DNA of 34,060 nucleotides from a virus. The position numbers and the translations under genes are program-made. The stretch covers positions 1 through 34,060 of the IMG/VR virus record IMGVR_UViG_3300020201_000066; one strand, given 5' to 3'. The notes below the pieces were generated by a model. It did no database searches. It saw nothing but the letters and a program-made list of their open reading frames with translations, and had not been told where the DNA came from. Shown here one piece after another: positions 1 to 8,395 of this stretch. The first letter of the stretch is position 1, and each line of letters starts with the position of its first letter.

Positions 1-125
1 CACCAGCGGGAACCGAAAAAAGCACGGAACCCTGGGAACGTGCCATGCGTCGCGCGGGCGATTGCGGGTCGTGGACTCGGCGCGCTACGGGGTCCCAAGT
101 TCCGGCCAACTTCCAAACGCCATGG

Positions 126-155
126 TTGACGCGAGGGGCTCCGGGGTGTCATATT
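126..155 (+). promoter_or_regulatory. candidate sigma70-type promoter before the late operon
   Basis: TTGACG at 126-131 (five of six to the -35 consensus) and CATATT at 150-155 (four of six to the -10 consensus) are separated by 18 bp. A start point about 7 nt downstream would fall at or next to the ATG at 164, which has no Shine-Dalgarno sequence, so the first message could be nearly leaderless. This comes from the sequence pattern only. Positions 1-163 otherwise show open frames in all three plus frames but no recognisable protein. Confidence 0.3.
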
Positions 156-163
156 CCTGCCAG

Positions 164-589
164 ATGGAGCCTGAAAAGCACCCTGAAGGCCCTGAGCAGG
201 GCCTGAGAACCTCACAGCAGGTTACACGGGTCAAACGCACGCAGCGTGAAACTCAGTTCAAACCCGGCGTGAGCGGTAACCCGGGGGGGATGTCCCGCAA
301 GCGGACGGTCACCCGCGAAGTCGAGCGCATCCTCCTCAGCGAACGGAACGCCGAGGCCAAGATCCTGGCGCGGGCGATCATCGAGAAGGCGAAGGCCGAC
401 CCCTCGGTGCTCAAGATCCTCCTCGACCGCGTTGAGGGTCCGATCGAGCAGCGCGTCCACCAGACGGGCGACGTCGGCCCGCAGTTCGTGGTCAGGATCG
501 TCGATGGTGCGTCACGCGAGGAACCCCTCGAGGTTGATGCCGTGGAGATCGACGCGGTGAGGCTCGAACTCGACGAGATTAACCCGTGA
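164..589 (+). CDS. DUF5681-type protein, putative terminase small subunit
   Basis: A protein of 141 residues. The N-terminal part carries the DUF5681 signature FKPGVSGNPGG followed by a basic SRKR stretch (about residues 48-62). A helical region with EVERILL, ILARAIIEKA and SVLKILLDRVEGP follows, then an acidic tail. DUF5681 proteins are commonly encoded just before the large terminase and are taken as small-terminase-like DNA recognition subunits, and the large terminase lies about 2 kb downstream here. The frame is open leftwards to the window edge with another start at 62. ATG 164 is preferred because residues before it do not look protein-like and a promoter-like sequence ends just upstream. 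Its stop overlaps the next start as GTGA. The small-terminase role is inferred from family and position. Confidence 0.6.
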   Translation: MEPEKHPEGPEQGLRTSQQVTRVKRTQRETQFKPGVSGNPGGMSRKRTVTREVERILLSERNAEAKILARAIIEKAKADPSVLKILLDRVEGPIEQRVHQTGDVGPQFVVRIVDGASREEPLEVDAVEIDAVRLELDEINP

Positions 590-1308
590 TCGAAGCGCCG
601 CGCACGCGCTCGCGTGATGCGTGGCACCACGTCTACGGATCCCTCGCAGGATCCCGCGTGGTCATCGTCGGCAACAGCCCTAGCGCGACCGCTGAGCGCC
701 TCGAGGTGCTGCGGCATTCCTATCACGTGGTCATCGGAGCCAACCGCATCTGCCGCATTGCCCCCGAAGGCACCATCGACGTCGTCGTCGTCGCGGACAT
801 CGGCATCCTCGAGAGCGCGACCGACAGCGCGGCAATCGTGAAGCAAAAGCCCGTCGCAGTCTTCGCGCATTCCAACGTTTTCGGCGATCCGGCTGCGCCT
901 CACCCGATCCAGACTCGCGGGGTCTACGTCGCAGAGTTCGAGCTTGCCGGCGAGCACGACCTCGAGCTTCCGAAATCCAAGACCGACCCGATCATGCGCA
1001 CGGGCTCGTGCCCTGCGATGGCGGTGCAGATGGCGGTGCTACTGGGAGCTGCTGAGGTCGCGCTCCTCGGGGTGGATCACACCGCGCCCGAGCTGCGTGC
1101 GATCGGGGCGCCGACGCACTGCTACGCGACAGGCGACGACGTTGGCCCGCGCCGTCCGACCGGGGGGAGCGACACCCTTCGCGCGATCCAGGTCTACCGC
1201 GCGATCCGCATCTGGGCCGAGTCGCGCGGAGTCCGATGCGTCAACCTCTCACCCGTGAGAGACGCCCCGATCCATAAAGCAGGTTGGGAGCGCTGCCCCG
1301 TAGACTGA
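586..1308 (+). CDS. MptE/DUF115-like or sialyltransferase-like Rossmann protein
   Basis: A protein of 240 residues starting at GTG 586, which overlaps the previous stop. A beta-strand/glycine loop VVIVGNSPS occupies residues 25-33. A second conserved part around residues 140-169 reads TGSCPAMAVQMAVLLGAAEVALLGVDHT. This pairing, a GNxPS loop near the start and an S..A...A..LGA..v.LLG.D block later, is typical of DUF115/MptE-like proteins and of GT42 sialyltransferase-like folds, which bind nucleotide-activated substrates. It sits inside the terminase cassette. The substrate cannot be told from the sequence; roles could include glycan or nucleotide modification of phage or host components. The fold assignment is moderately safe, the activity is not. 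Confidence 0.5.
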   Translation: MIEAPRTRSRDAWHHVYGSLAGSRVVIVGNSPSATAERLEVLRHSYHVVIGANRICRIAPEGTIDVVVVADIGILESATDSAAIVKQKPVAVFAHSNVFGDPAAPHPIQTRGVYVAEFELAGEHDLELPKSKTDPIMRTGSCPAMAVQMAVLLGAAEVALLGVDHTAPELRAIGAPTHCYATGDDVGPRRPTGGSDTLRAIQVYRAIRIWAESRGVRCVNLSPVRDAPIHKAGWERCPVD

Positions 1309-1505
1309 TGCCGCGTGCCCAGATCCGAGCCGACGGCACCGACCCGCAGAGCCGCATGATTGCGATGATGCGCGCGGCCGGCGGCACGGTCACGAAGCAG
1401 CAAGCGCACGCGGAATGCGGCTGGGGCTACTCCATGGTGATGCACGCGCTTGAGCGCCGCGGTATCGTCACGCGCGATGGGATGGTCTGGCGGCTGGTGA
1501 GATGA
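1308..1505 (+). CDS. small winged-helix-like protein
   Basis: A protein of 65 residues. ATG 1308 overlaps the upstream stop as TGATG; an alternative TTG at 1284 would add eight residues inside the previous gene. The sequence has a helix (SRMIAMMRAAGG), a turn and second helix (TVTKQQAHAECG), a recognition-helix candidate (YSMVMHALERRG) and a wing-like strand pair (IVTRDGMVWRLV), as in compact winged-helix DNA-binding domains. It could be a small regulator of the late operon or a packaging accessory. Its stop overlaps the next start as ATGA. The function is not recognised beyond the fold. Confidence 0.5.
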   Translation: MPRAQIRADGTDPQSRMIAMMRAAGGTVTKQQAHAECGWGYSMVMHALERRGIVTRDGMVWRLVR

Positions 1506-1678
1506 AACAGTCCTTCGCCTTCACTGCCGCGGGCATCGATCTGCTGGATGGTCCGGCGGAACACTCGACGATCGCGTCTCAGGTCGACTCGGTTGGCCGT
1601 TGGCACGCGACGTTCGTCGTCGCTCCTGGGCCCGCACGCTGGCTCATCGATCCGCTCCCCGTCGCGCCAACGCGGTGA
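1502..1678 (+). CDS. small hypothetical protein
   Basis: A 58-residue frame starting at ATG 1502, which overlaps the previous stop as ATGA, and ending at TGA 1676-1678, which overlaps a GTG (1675) of the methyltransferase frame. It fills the gap exactly with the same start-stop coupling seen throughout this operon, and its third codon positions are GC-rich like those of its neighbours. The product starts MKQSFAFTAAGIDLL and ends WLIDPLPVAPTR, with no recognised domain, signal peptide or membrane segment. It is supported by operon geometry, not by similarity. Confidence 0.45.
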   Translation: MKQSFAFTAAGIDLLDGPAEHSTIASQVDSVGRWHATFVVAPGPARWLIDPLPVAPTR

Positions 1679-1683
1679 ACGAC

Positions 1684-2685
1684 ATGGAGAAAGCGACCCT
1701 GGCTGCCCCGTTCCCGTACTTCGGCGGCAAGTCGAGAGCGTGCGGCGTCGTGTGGGCCGCGCTTGGAGATCCGCCGAACTACGTCGAGCCGTTCGCTGGA
1801 TCGCTCGCGATGCTGCTGGGCCGCGCCGGCATCGGCAAGACAGAGACGATCAACGACCTCGATGGGTTCGTGGCGAACTTCTGGAGGGACGTCTCCAAAG
1901 ACTGGGAAGCGGTAGCACACCACGTCGATTGGCCCGTCAACGAGAGCGACCTGTTCGCCAGGCACTCGTGGCTGGTGCGCAAGTCGGCGGACTTGCTTGA
2001 GCGCCTGCACGGCGACCCGGATTACTTCGACGCGAAGGTAGCAGGCTGGTGGTGCTGGGGCTTGTGTGCATGGATCGGAAGCGGTTGGTGCAGTGGCACG
2101 GGCCCGTGGCTACACGACGGCCAGACGCTGACAAAAATCAAGGGCCCGAGGGGCGAGGGCGTGAAACGGCAACTGCCGGACCTGCATGCGGGCCGTGGCG
2201 TGAACCGGCGGCTTCCAGTTGGTGTGGTGTCCCGCACCGAATTCATCCGCGAATGGTTCGAGGCTTTGTCCGAGCGCACGCGGGACGTGCGGGTTGCTGC
2301 GGGCGACTGGCAGCGCGTGCTGACGAAAAGTGTGACGACGCGGCAGGGGCTGACCGGTGTCTTTCTCGACCCGCCGTACACCGCAGGCAATGTGGACTAC
2401 GCCGTCGGCGGTGTGGGCGGCCCACTGGCTGACGCGGTGCGAGACTGGTGCGCATCCAACGGAGACAACGAGCAAATGCGCATCGTGATCTGCGGGCACG
2501 CGGGGGAGCACGACGCGCTGCTCGATCTTGGATGGTTCACCCGAGCTTGGAAAGCTCGTAGTGGCATGGCCTCGACCGATGAGGCGAATGCCCGCCGCAT
2601 CTCCGAAACCGTGTGGTGCAGCCCCCATTGCGTGCGAGTCCCTGCGCCCGCGTCCGTGGTGTCCTCTCTTTTCTCTGCCGGGTGA
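1684..2685 (+). CDS. D12-class DNA N6-adenine methyltransferase
   Basis: A protein of 333 residues from ATG 1684; GTG 1675 would add three residues and overlap the preceding stop. It has the D12-family layout: PYFGGKS at residues 11-17, the AdoMet-binding motif YVEPFAGS at 33-40, and the catalytic motif DPPY at 229-232 preceded by a hydrophobic strand. The region between holds the variable target-recognition part. Such enzymes transfer a methyl group from AdoMet to N6 of adenine, often in GATC-type sites; the target here cannot be read from sequence. It lies between the terminase genes, so it is likely expressed late and may mark phage DNA before packaging to evade host restriction. No restriction partner is visible. 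Confidence 0.88.
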   Translation: MEKATLAAPFPYFGGKSRACGVVWAALGDPPNYVEPFAGSLAMLLGRAGIGKTETINDLDGFVANFWRDVSKDWEAVAHHVDWPVNESDLFARHSWLVRKSADLLERLHGDPDYFDAKVAGWWCWGLCAWIGSGWCSGTGPWLHDGQTLTKIKGPRGEGVKRQLPDLHAGRGVNRRLPVGVVSRTEFIREWFEALSERTRDVRVAAGDWQRVLTKSVTTRQGLTGVFLDPPYTAGNVDYAVGGVGGPLADAVRDWCASNGDNEQMRIVICGHAGEHDALLDLGWFTRAWKARSGMASTDEANARRISETVWCSPHCVRVPAPASVVSSLFSAG

Positions 2686-3968
2686 CGCAACACTACACAT
2701 GGCGCGTCTTCGGGCCGCAGGGGCCGTTCCTTCGCTCGACCGCGGATGAGTGCCTTTACTCCGGCGCGGTGCGTGGCGGCAAGACCGTCGCGGCATGTTT
2801 GAAGGTCGTCACGCGCGCGAGCGTGCCAGGCGCACGCGAGGGCATCGGCCGCAAGCACGCGAACACGATCAGGCCGACGACCCTCAAGACGCTGCTCGAA
2901 GGCGATGGTGTCCTGCCTCCCGTGTTGCCTCGCGGCAGCTACGAGCACAACCAGCAGCGCGCCGAAATCAAAATCCACGGCTGCGGTGAGATCGTGTACT
3001 TCGGGCTCGATGACCCGCTCAAGATCGGTTCGCGTTCGCTTACCGGATTCACCGGCGATGAGGCGTTGGAGTTCGAGAAAGCCGACTATGACATGCTCCA
3101 CACGCGCGTCTCGCTCGACGTGCCGGGCTTGAAGAAGCAACTCAACTGGGTGACGAACCCGGGGCCTCCGACGCATTGGCTGGCCGAGCAGTTCGGCATT
3201 CTTGACGAGTCGCTCGCGCTGCCCGGGACCGAGGTCTTCCGCACCACCACGGCGGACAACCCGCACATCGGCGCGGACTACATCGCGCGGCTGCAACGCC
3301 AGATGAGCCCCACCAACTACCGGCGGCTGGTGCTCGGGCAGTGGGTCGGCGCGGAGGGGCTTGTGCTCGACAACTGGGACCGCGCGATCCACATGCAGGA
3401 CCGAGAGGGGCCCTGGGAAATGACCGTCGTGGGGATCGACGACGGCGTGGCGGATCCGTTTGTTGCGACACTGGTTCACGTCGACGGGCGCGGCCGGATC
3501 CACGTCGAGCGCTCCTGGTACGCGCACGAGCTGACGGTCGCTAGCAAGATCGCGCTGGTGCGTGAGCTGATCGCTCCGCACATGCGGACGTTCGCTGTGT
3601 GCGTCGTGGACCCCAGCGCCGCGCAACTCAAGGTGGACATGATCGGCGCCAACCTCCCGGTCATGGACGCCGACAACTCGGTGATCCCGGGCATCGAGCG
3701 CGTGCGGTCTGCGCTCGGCGTGCCGCTCGGCGAGATCTTCCCGCGGCTGACCTTGGCCTCCGCGTGCGCATCATCCCGCGAGAGCATGCGCACGCCGCCT
3801 CCGCCTGGCGGCCTAATGCGCTCGCTGATCGGGGAGATCGAGAGTTATGAGTGGCGGCGGGTGAAAGGCGAGGCGCGCGAGATGCCCGAGCACCGCGCAT
3901 CGCACGGGCCGGACAGCCTCCGGTACGCGCTGAGCCGCCTGGGGGCCATTGGCCCGGTCGTGTTCTGA
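2682..3968 (+). CDS. terL: phage terminase large subunit
   Basis: A protein of 428 residues starting at GTG 2682, which overlaps the methyltransferase stop as GTGA. The N-terminal ATPase has Walker A GAVRGGKT at residues 28-35 and a Walker B-type segment with GFTGDEA near 122-128. The C-terminal RNase H-like nuclease has acidic residues in GIDDG (about 252-255), VVDPS (about 309) and GPDSLRYAL (about 409), as expected for the metal-binding triad. It forms the packaging motor that docks on the portal, translocates DNA and cuts genome units. Its length is normal for the compact terminase families. The packaging type (cos or pac) cannot be decided from this window. Confidence 0.92.
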   Translation: MTQHYTWRVFGPQGPFLRSTADECLYSGAVRGGKTVAACLKVVTRASVPGAREGIGRKHANTIRPTTLKTLLEGDGVLPPVLPRGSYEHNQQRAEIKIHGCGEIVYFGLDDPLKIGSRSLTGFTGDEALEFEKADYDMLHTRVSLDVPGLKKQLNWVTNPGPPTHWLAEQFGILDESLALPGTEVFRTTTADNPHIGADYIARLQRQMSPTNYRRLVLGQWVGAEGLVLDNWDRAIHMQDREGPWEMTVVGIDDGVADPFVATLVHVDGRGRIHVERSWYAHELTVASKIALVRELIAPHMRTFAVCVVDPSAAQLKVDMIGANLPVMDADNSVIPGIERVRSALGVPLGEIFPRLTLASACASSRESMRTPPPPGGLMRSLIGEIESYEWRRVKGEAREMPEHRASHGPDSLRYALSRLGAIGPVVF

Positions 3969-3974
3969 GGTTCT

Positions 3975-4247
3975 ATGCTTCGGCTTTGCTTCGGCTATGC
4001 TTTTGGCATGGACGACCACTCGAAACTGCACCTTCTGGCCGATGCGTGTGCCCCCGACCTGGCGGGATCGCTGAAGAAGTACAACGCCGAAATAGCGTTC
4101 CACGCCGCCATGGAGGCCGCGGGATATGTGACCTACCGGAACACCGGGAGGCGATACCGAACCCCATCCGGGGGCTACCGGAGTTCACTCGTCCGGGCCG
4201 CCAAAGCTTGGGCGACGCCAGCCCGACCCCCTGGGTCCCCCGAATGA
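3975..4247 (+). CDS. small hypothetical protein between terminase and portal
   Basis: A protein of 90 residues from ATG 3975, seven bases after the terminase stop, with GAGG at 3967-3970. A second possible start is ATG 4008 (MDDHSKLHLL), directly after an 11-bp tandem repeat; the first eleven residues (MLRLCFGYAFG) would then not be made. The body is helical with DLAGSLKKYNAEIAF and a basic C-terminal half. No known domain is recognised. Position between terminase and portal is common for small packaging accessory or head-completion proteins, but nothing here proves such a role. Confidence 0.5.
   Translation: MLRLCFGYAFGMDDHSKLHLLADACAPDLAGSLKKYNAEIAFHAAMEAAGYVTYRNTGRRYRTPSGGYRSSLVRAAKAWATPARPPGSPE
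3976..4008 (+). repeat. three tandem 11-bp repeats
   Basis: TGCTTCGGCTT, TGCTTCGGCTA and TGCTTTTGGCA follow one another without spacers. The first two differ at one base and the third is more diverged. The array lies between the two possible starts of the gene at 3975 and is richer in T than its surroundings. It may be replication slippage or a protein- or RNA-binding element. Confidence 0.6.
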
Positions 4248-4303
4248 AACTGCGCCCGCGGTCGGCTTGATCGCTCTGCCGCGCTCCTATCGGGTCACCG
4301 GGA

Positions 4304-6487
4304 GTGAACGGTGCTCGATTCATCACTGAGGCCGCAGCCAGCGTGCGCGCGGCCGCAAAGACGGTCACCCGCGGCGGGATGGCGCTCGGAGCGTACGGCA
4401 CCGGGCCGCTGGCAGGGGCTGGCGGCGTGGCCATGCACAGCCTCGCTATCCCCGGGATGGCTGAGAGCTGGCACGGCGGCACGCTAGCGATTGCCCGCCT
4501 TCGCCTGCGCGGCAGCGACGCAATCGAGCAACCGTACACGCAGCACTGGCTCGTTCACCTTTGCATCCGCAAACGCGCCGAGCTGCTCTCGGACATGCCG
4601 CTCGCGCTGTGGACCGACCGCTCCGACTACGCGACGAAGCTCCAGTCGCACCCGATTCTCGATCTGCTCGCACGGCCCAACCCAGTGATGGGTTCGCGCT
4701 TGTTTTTGAAAGCAACCGAGATCTATCGGTTGCTCGACGGCGAATGCTTTTGGGCCCGGCTCGACGAGCGGTACCTGCCGACCGCAGATCCCATCCCGGC
4801 GCACCTGATGCCGATCCGCGGCTCGCAGGTCCAAGCCGAAATCAACTCCAGATCTGGCGTCGTGGAGCGGTACCGGTACACCGGCGACGCGACGATGGAG
4901 TTCTCCCCGCAGCAGATCGTGCGGATCTCCGAATTCAATCCCTACGACCCGGTGCGCGGTTTGGGGCTGGCCCACATCACGCTGCGCCAAGCCGATCAGG
5001 ATTACCAGCTCGACCGCATGACGGATGCGCTGGTGAACAACGGCGGGCAGCCGTCGATTGTGCTGTCTTCGGATCAGATGCTGACGCCGGACCAAGGCAG
5101 GCAAGCGAAGGAGGTATCCGACGAGAAGCTCAGGGAAGGCGGAACGCTGATCCTCACGCAAGGATTGAAACCGGTCAACGAGGCCTTCACACCCGTTGAA
5201 ATGGCGTTCATGGAAGGCCGCGTGTGGAACCGCGACGCGATTATTGCCGCGTTCGGATTGAACCGCGTCGTCCTCGGGTTCGTGGAAGACATCAACCGCG
5301 CAACGGCCCAAGAGGCTATCGCGGTCGCGCTGGAGCAGACGATCATCCCGGCGGCTCACGACGTCGAAGAACAGATCCAGTCGCAGCTAGTCGACGTTGC
5401 GGCACCGGGTCGCGGCATCGTCATCGGCTTCGACTCATCCGGCATGACGGCGCTGCGAGCTAGTCGCGATGCGCAGGTCGCGCGCGTCAAGACGTGGGTC
5501 GATATGGGCCTGACGGTCCAAGCGGCTGCACGGCTGGAAAACATCGAGGACGACATCGCGGATGCGGACATCAAGCCGTTGCCGCCCTCGTTGCCCGCTT
5601 TCCCGTTCGAACAGCAAGCGCCCGCGGTGCATCGGCGCATGCGGCTCGACATGCAGGACGACCGGCGCGCGGTTGCGTGGCACGAATACGCCGCCGCGAC
5701 GCGTGCGCAGGACAACGAGCTACAGACGCTCTTCGCCGGGGCTCAACGAGCGTACCTGCGTGCGGTGAGTAAGCGCGTCGAAGACATCGCAGCGGGCGAC
5801 GGCCTGAGCGGGACCCTCAAAGCGCAGAGCAAGGCCGACGTCGAAGCGATGATGGCCGCGCTTGCGGATCTGATGCCGTCCGACATCGGGTTTGCGGACG
5901 CGCTCAAGCAGCCGTTCGCCGCAACCATGGCGAAGATCCTCGACGTTCAAGCGCGGACGATCGCGCGCCGTTTGGGCAAGTCGGCCGCGCTGTTTACGGC
6001 TCAGTCGCCCGCGGCCGCCGCGTTCCTCGGAACGAAGGCGATCAAGGTCACCGAAGGCACGATGAGCACGCTTGCCCGCTTCACGCGCCGGCAGATCGCG
6101 GAGGCGCTGGTCGCGGAAAGCTACACCGTCTCATCGGTCGCGGTCGGGCTGCGCGCTCAGTTGGCGCGGATCAAGACGATGGTTCAGGCGACCTCGCAGC
6201 AGATCGACGCGCGCGCGATGACGATCGCACAGACCGAAGCTGGCGCGGTCGCGAACTTCTCGCGCGTGACCGAGATGCGGCTGATCGGGCTCAAACGGCA
6301 CGAGTGGGTCACCAGCCGCGACGAGAACGTCCGCGACACGCACGCGCCGCTCGATGGGCAGGTCGTCGAGATTGGCGCGCAGTTTTCGAACGGGCTGCGC
6401 TGGCCGAACGATCCGCAGGGCGACGCGGGCGAGGTCATCAACTGCCGGTGCACGGTTGTAGGGGTCTTTGACGAGGGAGAAGAATGA
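4304..6487 (+). CDS. portal protein fused to a MuF/SPP1 gp7-type head morphogenesis domain
   Basis: A protein of 727 residues. The N-terminal two-thirds is HK97-type portal: the clip/crown entry HWLVHLCIRKRAELLSDMPL, a receptor segment with PNPVMGSRLFLKATEIY, and YDPVRGLGLAHITLRQ. The last 75 residues carry the MuF signature: a W..RDENVRDTHAPLDG core, then LRWPNDPQ and the closing E.INCRC. Portals form the dodecameric DNA gate; MuF-domain proteins join the procapsid and are often ejected with DNA. They are usually separate genes, so this is a fusion within one continuous frame. GTG 4304 has GGGAG directly abutting it; ATG 4379 is an alternative start. Its stop overlaps the protease start. Confidence 0.87.
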   Translation: MNGARFITEAAASVRAAAKTVTRGGMALGAYGTGPLAGAGGVAMHSLAIPGMAESWHGGTLAIARLRLRGSDAIEQPYTQHWLVHLCIRKRAELLSDMPLALWTDRSDYATKLQSHPILDLLARPNPVMGSRLFLKATEIYRLLDGECFWARLDERYLPTADPIPAHLMPIRGSQVQAEINSRSGVVERYRYTGDATMEFSPQQIVRISEFNPYDPVRGLGLAHITLRQADQDYQLDRMTDALVNNGGQPSIVLSSDQMLTPDQGRQAKEVSDEKLREGGTLILTQGLKPVNEAFTPVEMAFMEGRVWNRDAIIAAFGLNRVVLGFVEDINRATAQEAIAVALEQTIIPAAHDVEEQIQSQLVDVAAPGRGIVIGFDSSGMTALRASRDAQVARVKTWVDMGLTVQAAARLENIEDDIADADIKPLPPSLPAFPFEQQAPAVHRRMRLDMQDDRRAVAWHEYAAATRAQDNELQTLFAGAQRAYLRAVSKRVEDIAAGDGLSGTLKAQSKADVEAMMAALADLMPSDIGFADALKQPFAATMAKILDVQARTIARRLGKSAALFTAQSPAAAAFLGTKAIKVTEGTMSTLARFTRRQIAEALVAESYTVSSVAVGLRAQLARIKTMVQATSQQIDARAMTIAQTEAGAVANFSRVTEMRLIGLKRHEWVTSRDENVRDTHAPLDGQVVEIGAQFSNGLRWPNDPQGDAGEVINCRCTVVGVFDEGEE

Positions 6488-7371
6488 AGCTCGAAGCAAG
6501 CGATCGACTGCGCCTGGTGCGCCTGTTCGCCGCGGATATCGCGACGCCGTCTCAGATCGAGACGATCGATGAGCAGATGGCGGCGTCCGCGCGCGTGCTG
6601 CCGATGCGTCGGTCCGTCGCGTATAGCGTCCAGCCCGAAGGCGGGTTGCTGCGGTTCGTGATCTCCGACGAGCGGGTCAACCGCTACGGGGACATCGTGC
6701 GGCAAGACGGATGGAAGCTAGAGAACTTCCGCCGCAACCCCATCGCGCTTTGGGGTCATGACTACGACCAGCCGATTGGCACGTGGACGGACATCCGCAC
6801 CGAGATGCTCGATGGTGGCAAGGTCACCACGGGCGCGGTTCGCTTGGCTTCCGAAGCGAGCGAGGACATTGCGCGCATTGACCGGCTGGCCCGTGCGGAC
6901 GTGCTGAGGGCGGTCTCGCCCGGCTTTTTGAATCTGAAAAGCCGCAAGCCCGCAAACGATGAAGAGCGCGGTCGCCTGGGCCTGGGCAAGTACGGGGTCG
7001 AACTGCTCGAAAACGAGCTTCACGAGATCAGCTTGGTCTCGGTCGGTGCGCAGCCCGGCGCGCTCAAGATGAGCGTCGAGGCCGGTCACATCACGGCAGC
7101 CGACGCCGAGTACATCGAGCGATCGAGCCCGCAGACCGAGCGCGAGATCCTGCGCACGCACGAGCGAGATATCGCGCTGTCCTCGACGCTGCGCATCAGC
7201 GCGCTTGAAGGCTCGATCGCCGCGCGCCTGGACGCGCAGGGCGCAGAGCTGAGCGAAATCAAGCGGCTGCTCATGCGTCGGGTCGAGTCCGACGCGGAGC
7301 TTGCTGCACCTGCGTACTTCGCTGCGCTGGACCGAGAAATGGAAGCCGCACTCCGGCAGATCGCCACATGA
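6484..7371 (+). CDS. HK97-family prohead protease (S78) with a C-terminal helical extension
   Basis: A protein of 295 residues; ATG 6484 overlaps the portal-MuF stop. It opens the protease fold with FVISDERVNRYGDIVRQDGW. The candidate catalytic histidine is H92 in LWGHDY and the serine S145 in RAVSPGF, followed by the typical ELHEISLVSVGAQPGAL block. These enzymes cleave scaffold or delta regions from capsid subunits during head maturation. After about residue 205 comes a charged helical region (TEREILRTHERDIAL, SEIKRLLMRRVESDAE) that is absent from minimal proteases and could act as scaffold. The first downstream capsid protein lacks an obvious delta domain, making this possibility worth noting. 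Confidence 0.88.
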   Translation: MKLEASDRLRLVRLFAADIATPSQIETIDEQMAASARVLPMRRSVAYSVQPEGGLLRFVISDERVNRYGDIVRQDGWKLENFRRNPIALWGHDYDQPIGTWTDIRTEMLDGGKVTTGAVRLASEASEDIARIDRLARADVLRAVSPGFLNLKSRKPANDEERGRLGLGKYGVELLENELHEISLVSVGAQPGALKMSVEAGHITAADAEYIERSSPQTEREILRTHERDIALSSTLRISALEGSIAARLDAQGAELSEIKRLLMRRVESDAELAAPAYFAALDREMEAALRQIAT

Positions 7372-8381
7372 CACAGTTACAGCTTACGCGAGCGTTCCGG
7401 CTTGCGGCTTCCTCTTATTATCGGTCGCAGATCACGCTGCGCGACTTCGACGAAGAGTCGGAAGCGTCTCGGCAGTACGCGATGACGAACGACGCGGACG
7501 CTGCGGCGCTCGTGCCGTTTACCGCGCTGACGGATAGCCTGATCCCGGAGATTGCATCCGAGAGCATTACCGAGCGCATGGGTGCGCGCACGTTCGCGGG
7601 AATGGTCGGCAACGTCGTCATCCCGACGGACGAAGGCGGTATCCGGTTCACCCCGCAGGACACCGAAGCTGCGGAATCGAGCACGCCAGCATCGACCGCA
7701 TTCGGCGCGATCATGCCGGAGATTTGCGTCCTCACCGCGGAAATCCCGGTGTCGTTCGCGTTCTTGAACACTTCGGGCCCCGCGCCTGAAGCGTGGCTGC
7801 GACGCATCATCGCGCGCCGGTTCGCTGCTGACCGCGACCATTACGCGCTGCAAGGTAGTGGCGTCGACGGCAACGTTATGGGTATCGCCAGCGCGCCTGG
7901 CGTCAACGCGGTTTCGTTCGCTGGAGCCACGTACACCGGCGCATCGCAGACCATCACGAGCCTGCTCGATGATTTCTACTGGTTGGCGGTCGACAACGGC
8001 GGCGAACTCGGGTCGAGCCGCTGGGGTTACGTTGCCGAGCCCGCGGTCGGGCGCAAACTGAGCCGGGTCAAGTCGACAACTGGCAAGGACGTCCTGTTTC
8101 CATTTGGCAAGCGCGAGCTGATGGAGCACTCCGTCGGCTGGTCGCGGCTCGCTCGCGCAAGCTTGAGCACCGCCGGCACGACCGACGCGGGCCTCTTCTT
8201 CGGCGACTTCTCTCGCATGATCCACATGCTCTGGGGAGCGCTTGAGATCCGCATCGTCGAGTCCGGCGACGACGCCAAACGCGGCCGTGCGAGGTTCATC
8301 GCGCGCGCTCCCTACTCCGTGGTGCTCGAGCGCCCGGAATCCTTTTCCCGCGCTACGTCCTTCACCGTCGCGCTGTCCTAG
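7368..8381 (+). CDS. HK97-fold major capsid protein, copy 1 (no obvious delta domain)
   Basis: A protein of 337 residues; ATG 7368 overlaps the protease stop. Typical HK97-fold elements are the GMVGNVVIP strand, the helix ARRFAADRDHYALQG followed by GNVMGIASAPGV, and a C-terminal A-domain with FFGDFSRMIHMLWGALEIRI, then DDAKRGRARFIAR and a final FSRATSF. It is clearly related to the next gene, which shares GMVG, the IAR.FA..RD helix, the G.PGV turn, FGD.S.M, DDAKR.R and CRATS/SRATS landmarks. The N-terminus (about 45 residues) is too short for a canonical cleaved scaffold. It may be the hexamer or pentamer subunit of a two-protein shell; which one is unknown. Confidence 0.82.
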   Translation: MTQLQLTRAFRLAASSYYRSQITLRDFDEESEASRQYAMTNDADAAALVPFTALTDSLIPEIASESITERMGARTFAGMVGNVVIPTDEGGIRFTPQDTEAAESSTPASTAFGAIMPEICVLTAEIPVSFAFLNTSGPAPEAWLRRIIARRFAADRDHYALQGSGVDGNVMGIASAPGVNAVSFAGATYTGASQTITSLLDDFYWLAVDNGGELGSSRWGYVAEPAVGRKLSRVKSTTGKDVLFPFGKRELMEHSVGWSRLARASLSTAGTTDAGLFFGDFSRMIHMLWGALEIRIVESGDDAKRGRARFIARAPYSVVLERPESFSRATSFTVALS

Positions 8382-8395
8382 TCCGAGGAATAACA

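Noticed and set aside
2397-3626. 409-residue open frame on the minus strand
   Set aside because: It covers the end of the methyltransferase and most of the large terminase, both strongly supported on the plus strand; the product is low-complexity Arg/His/Val/Ala.
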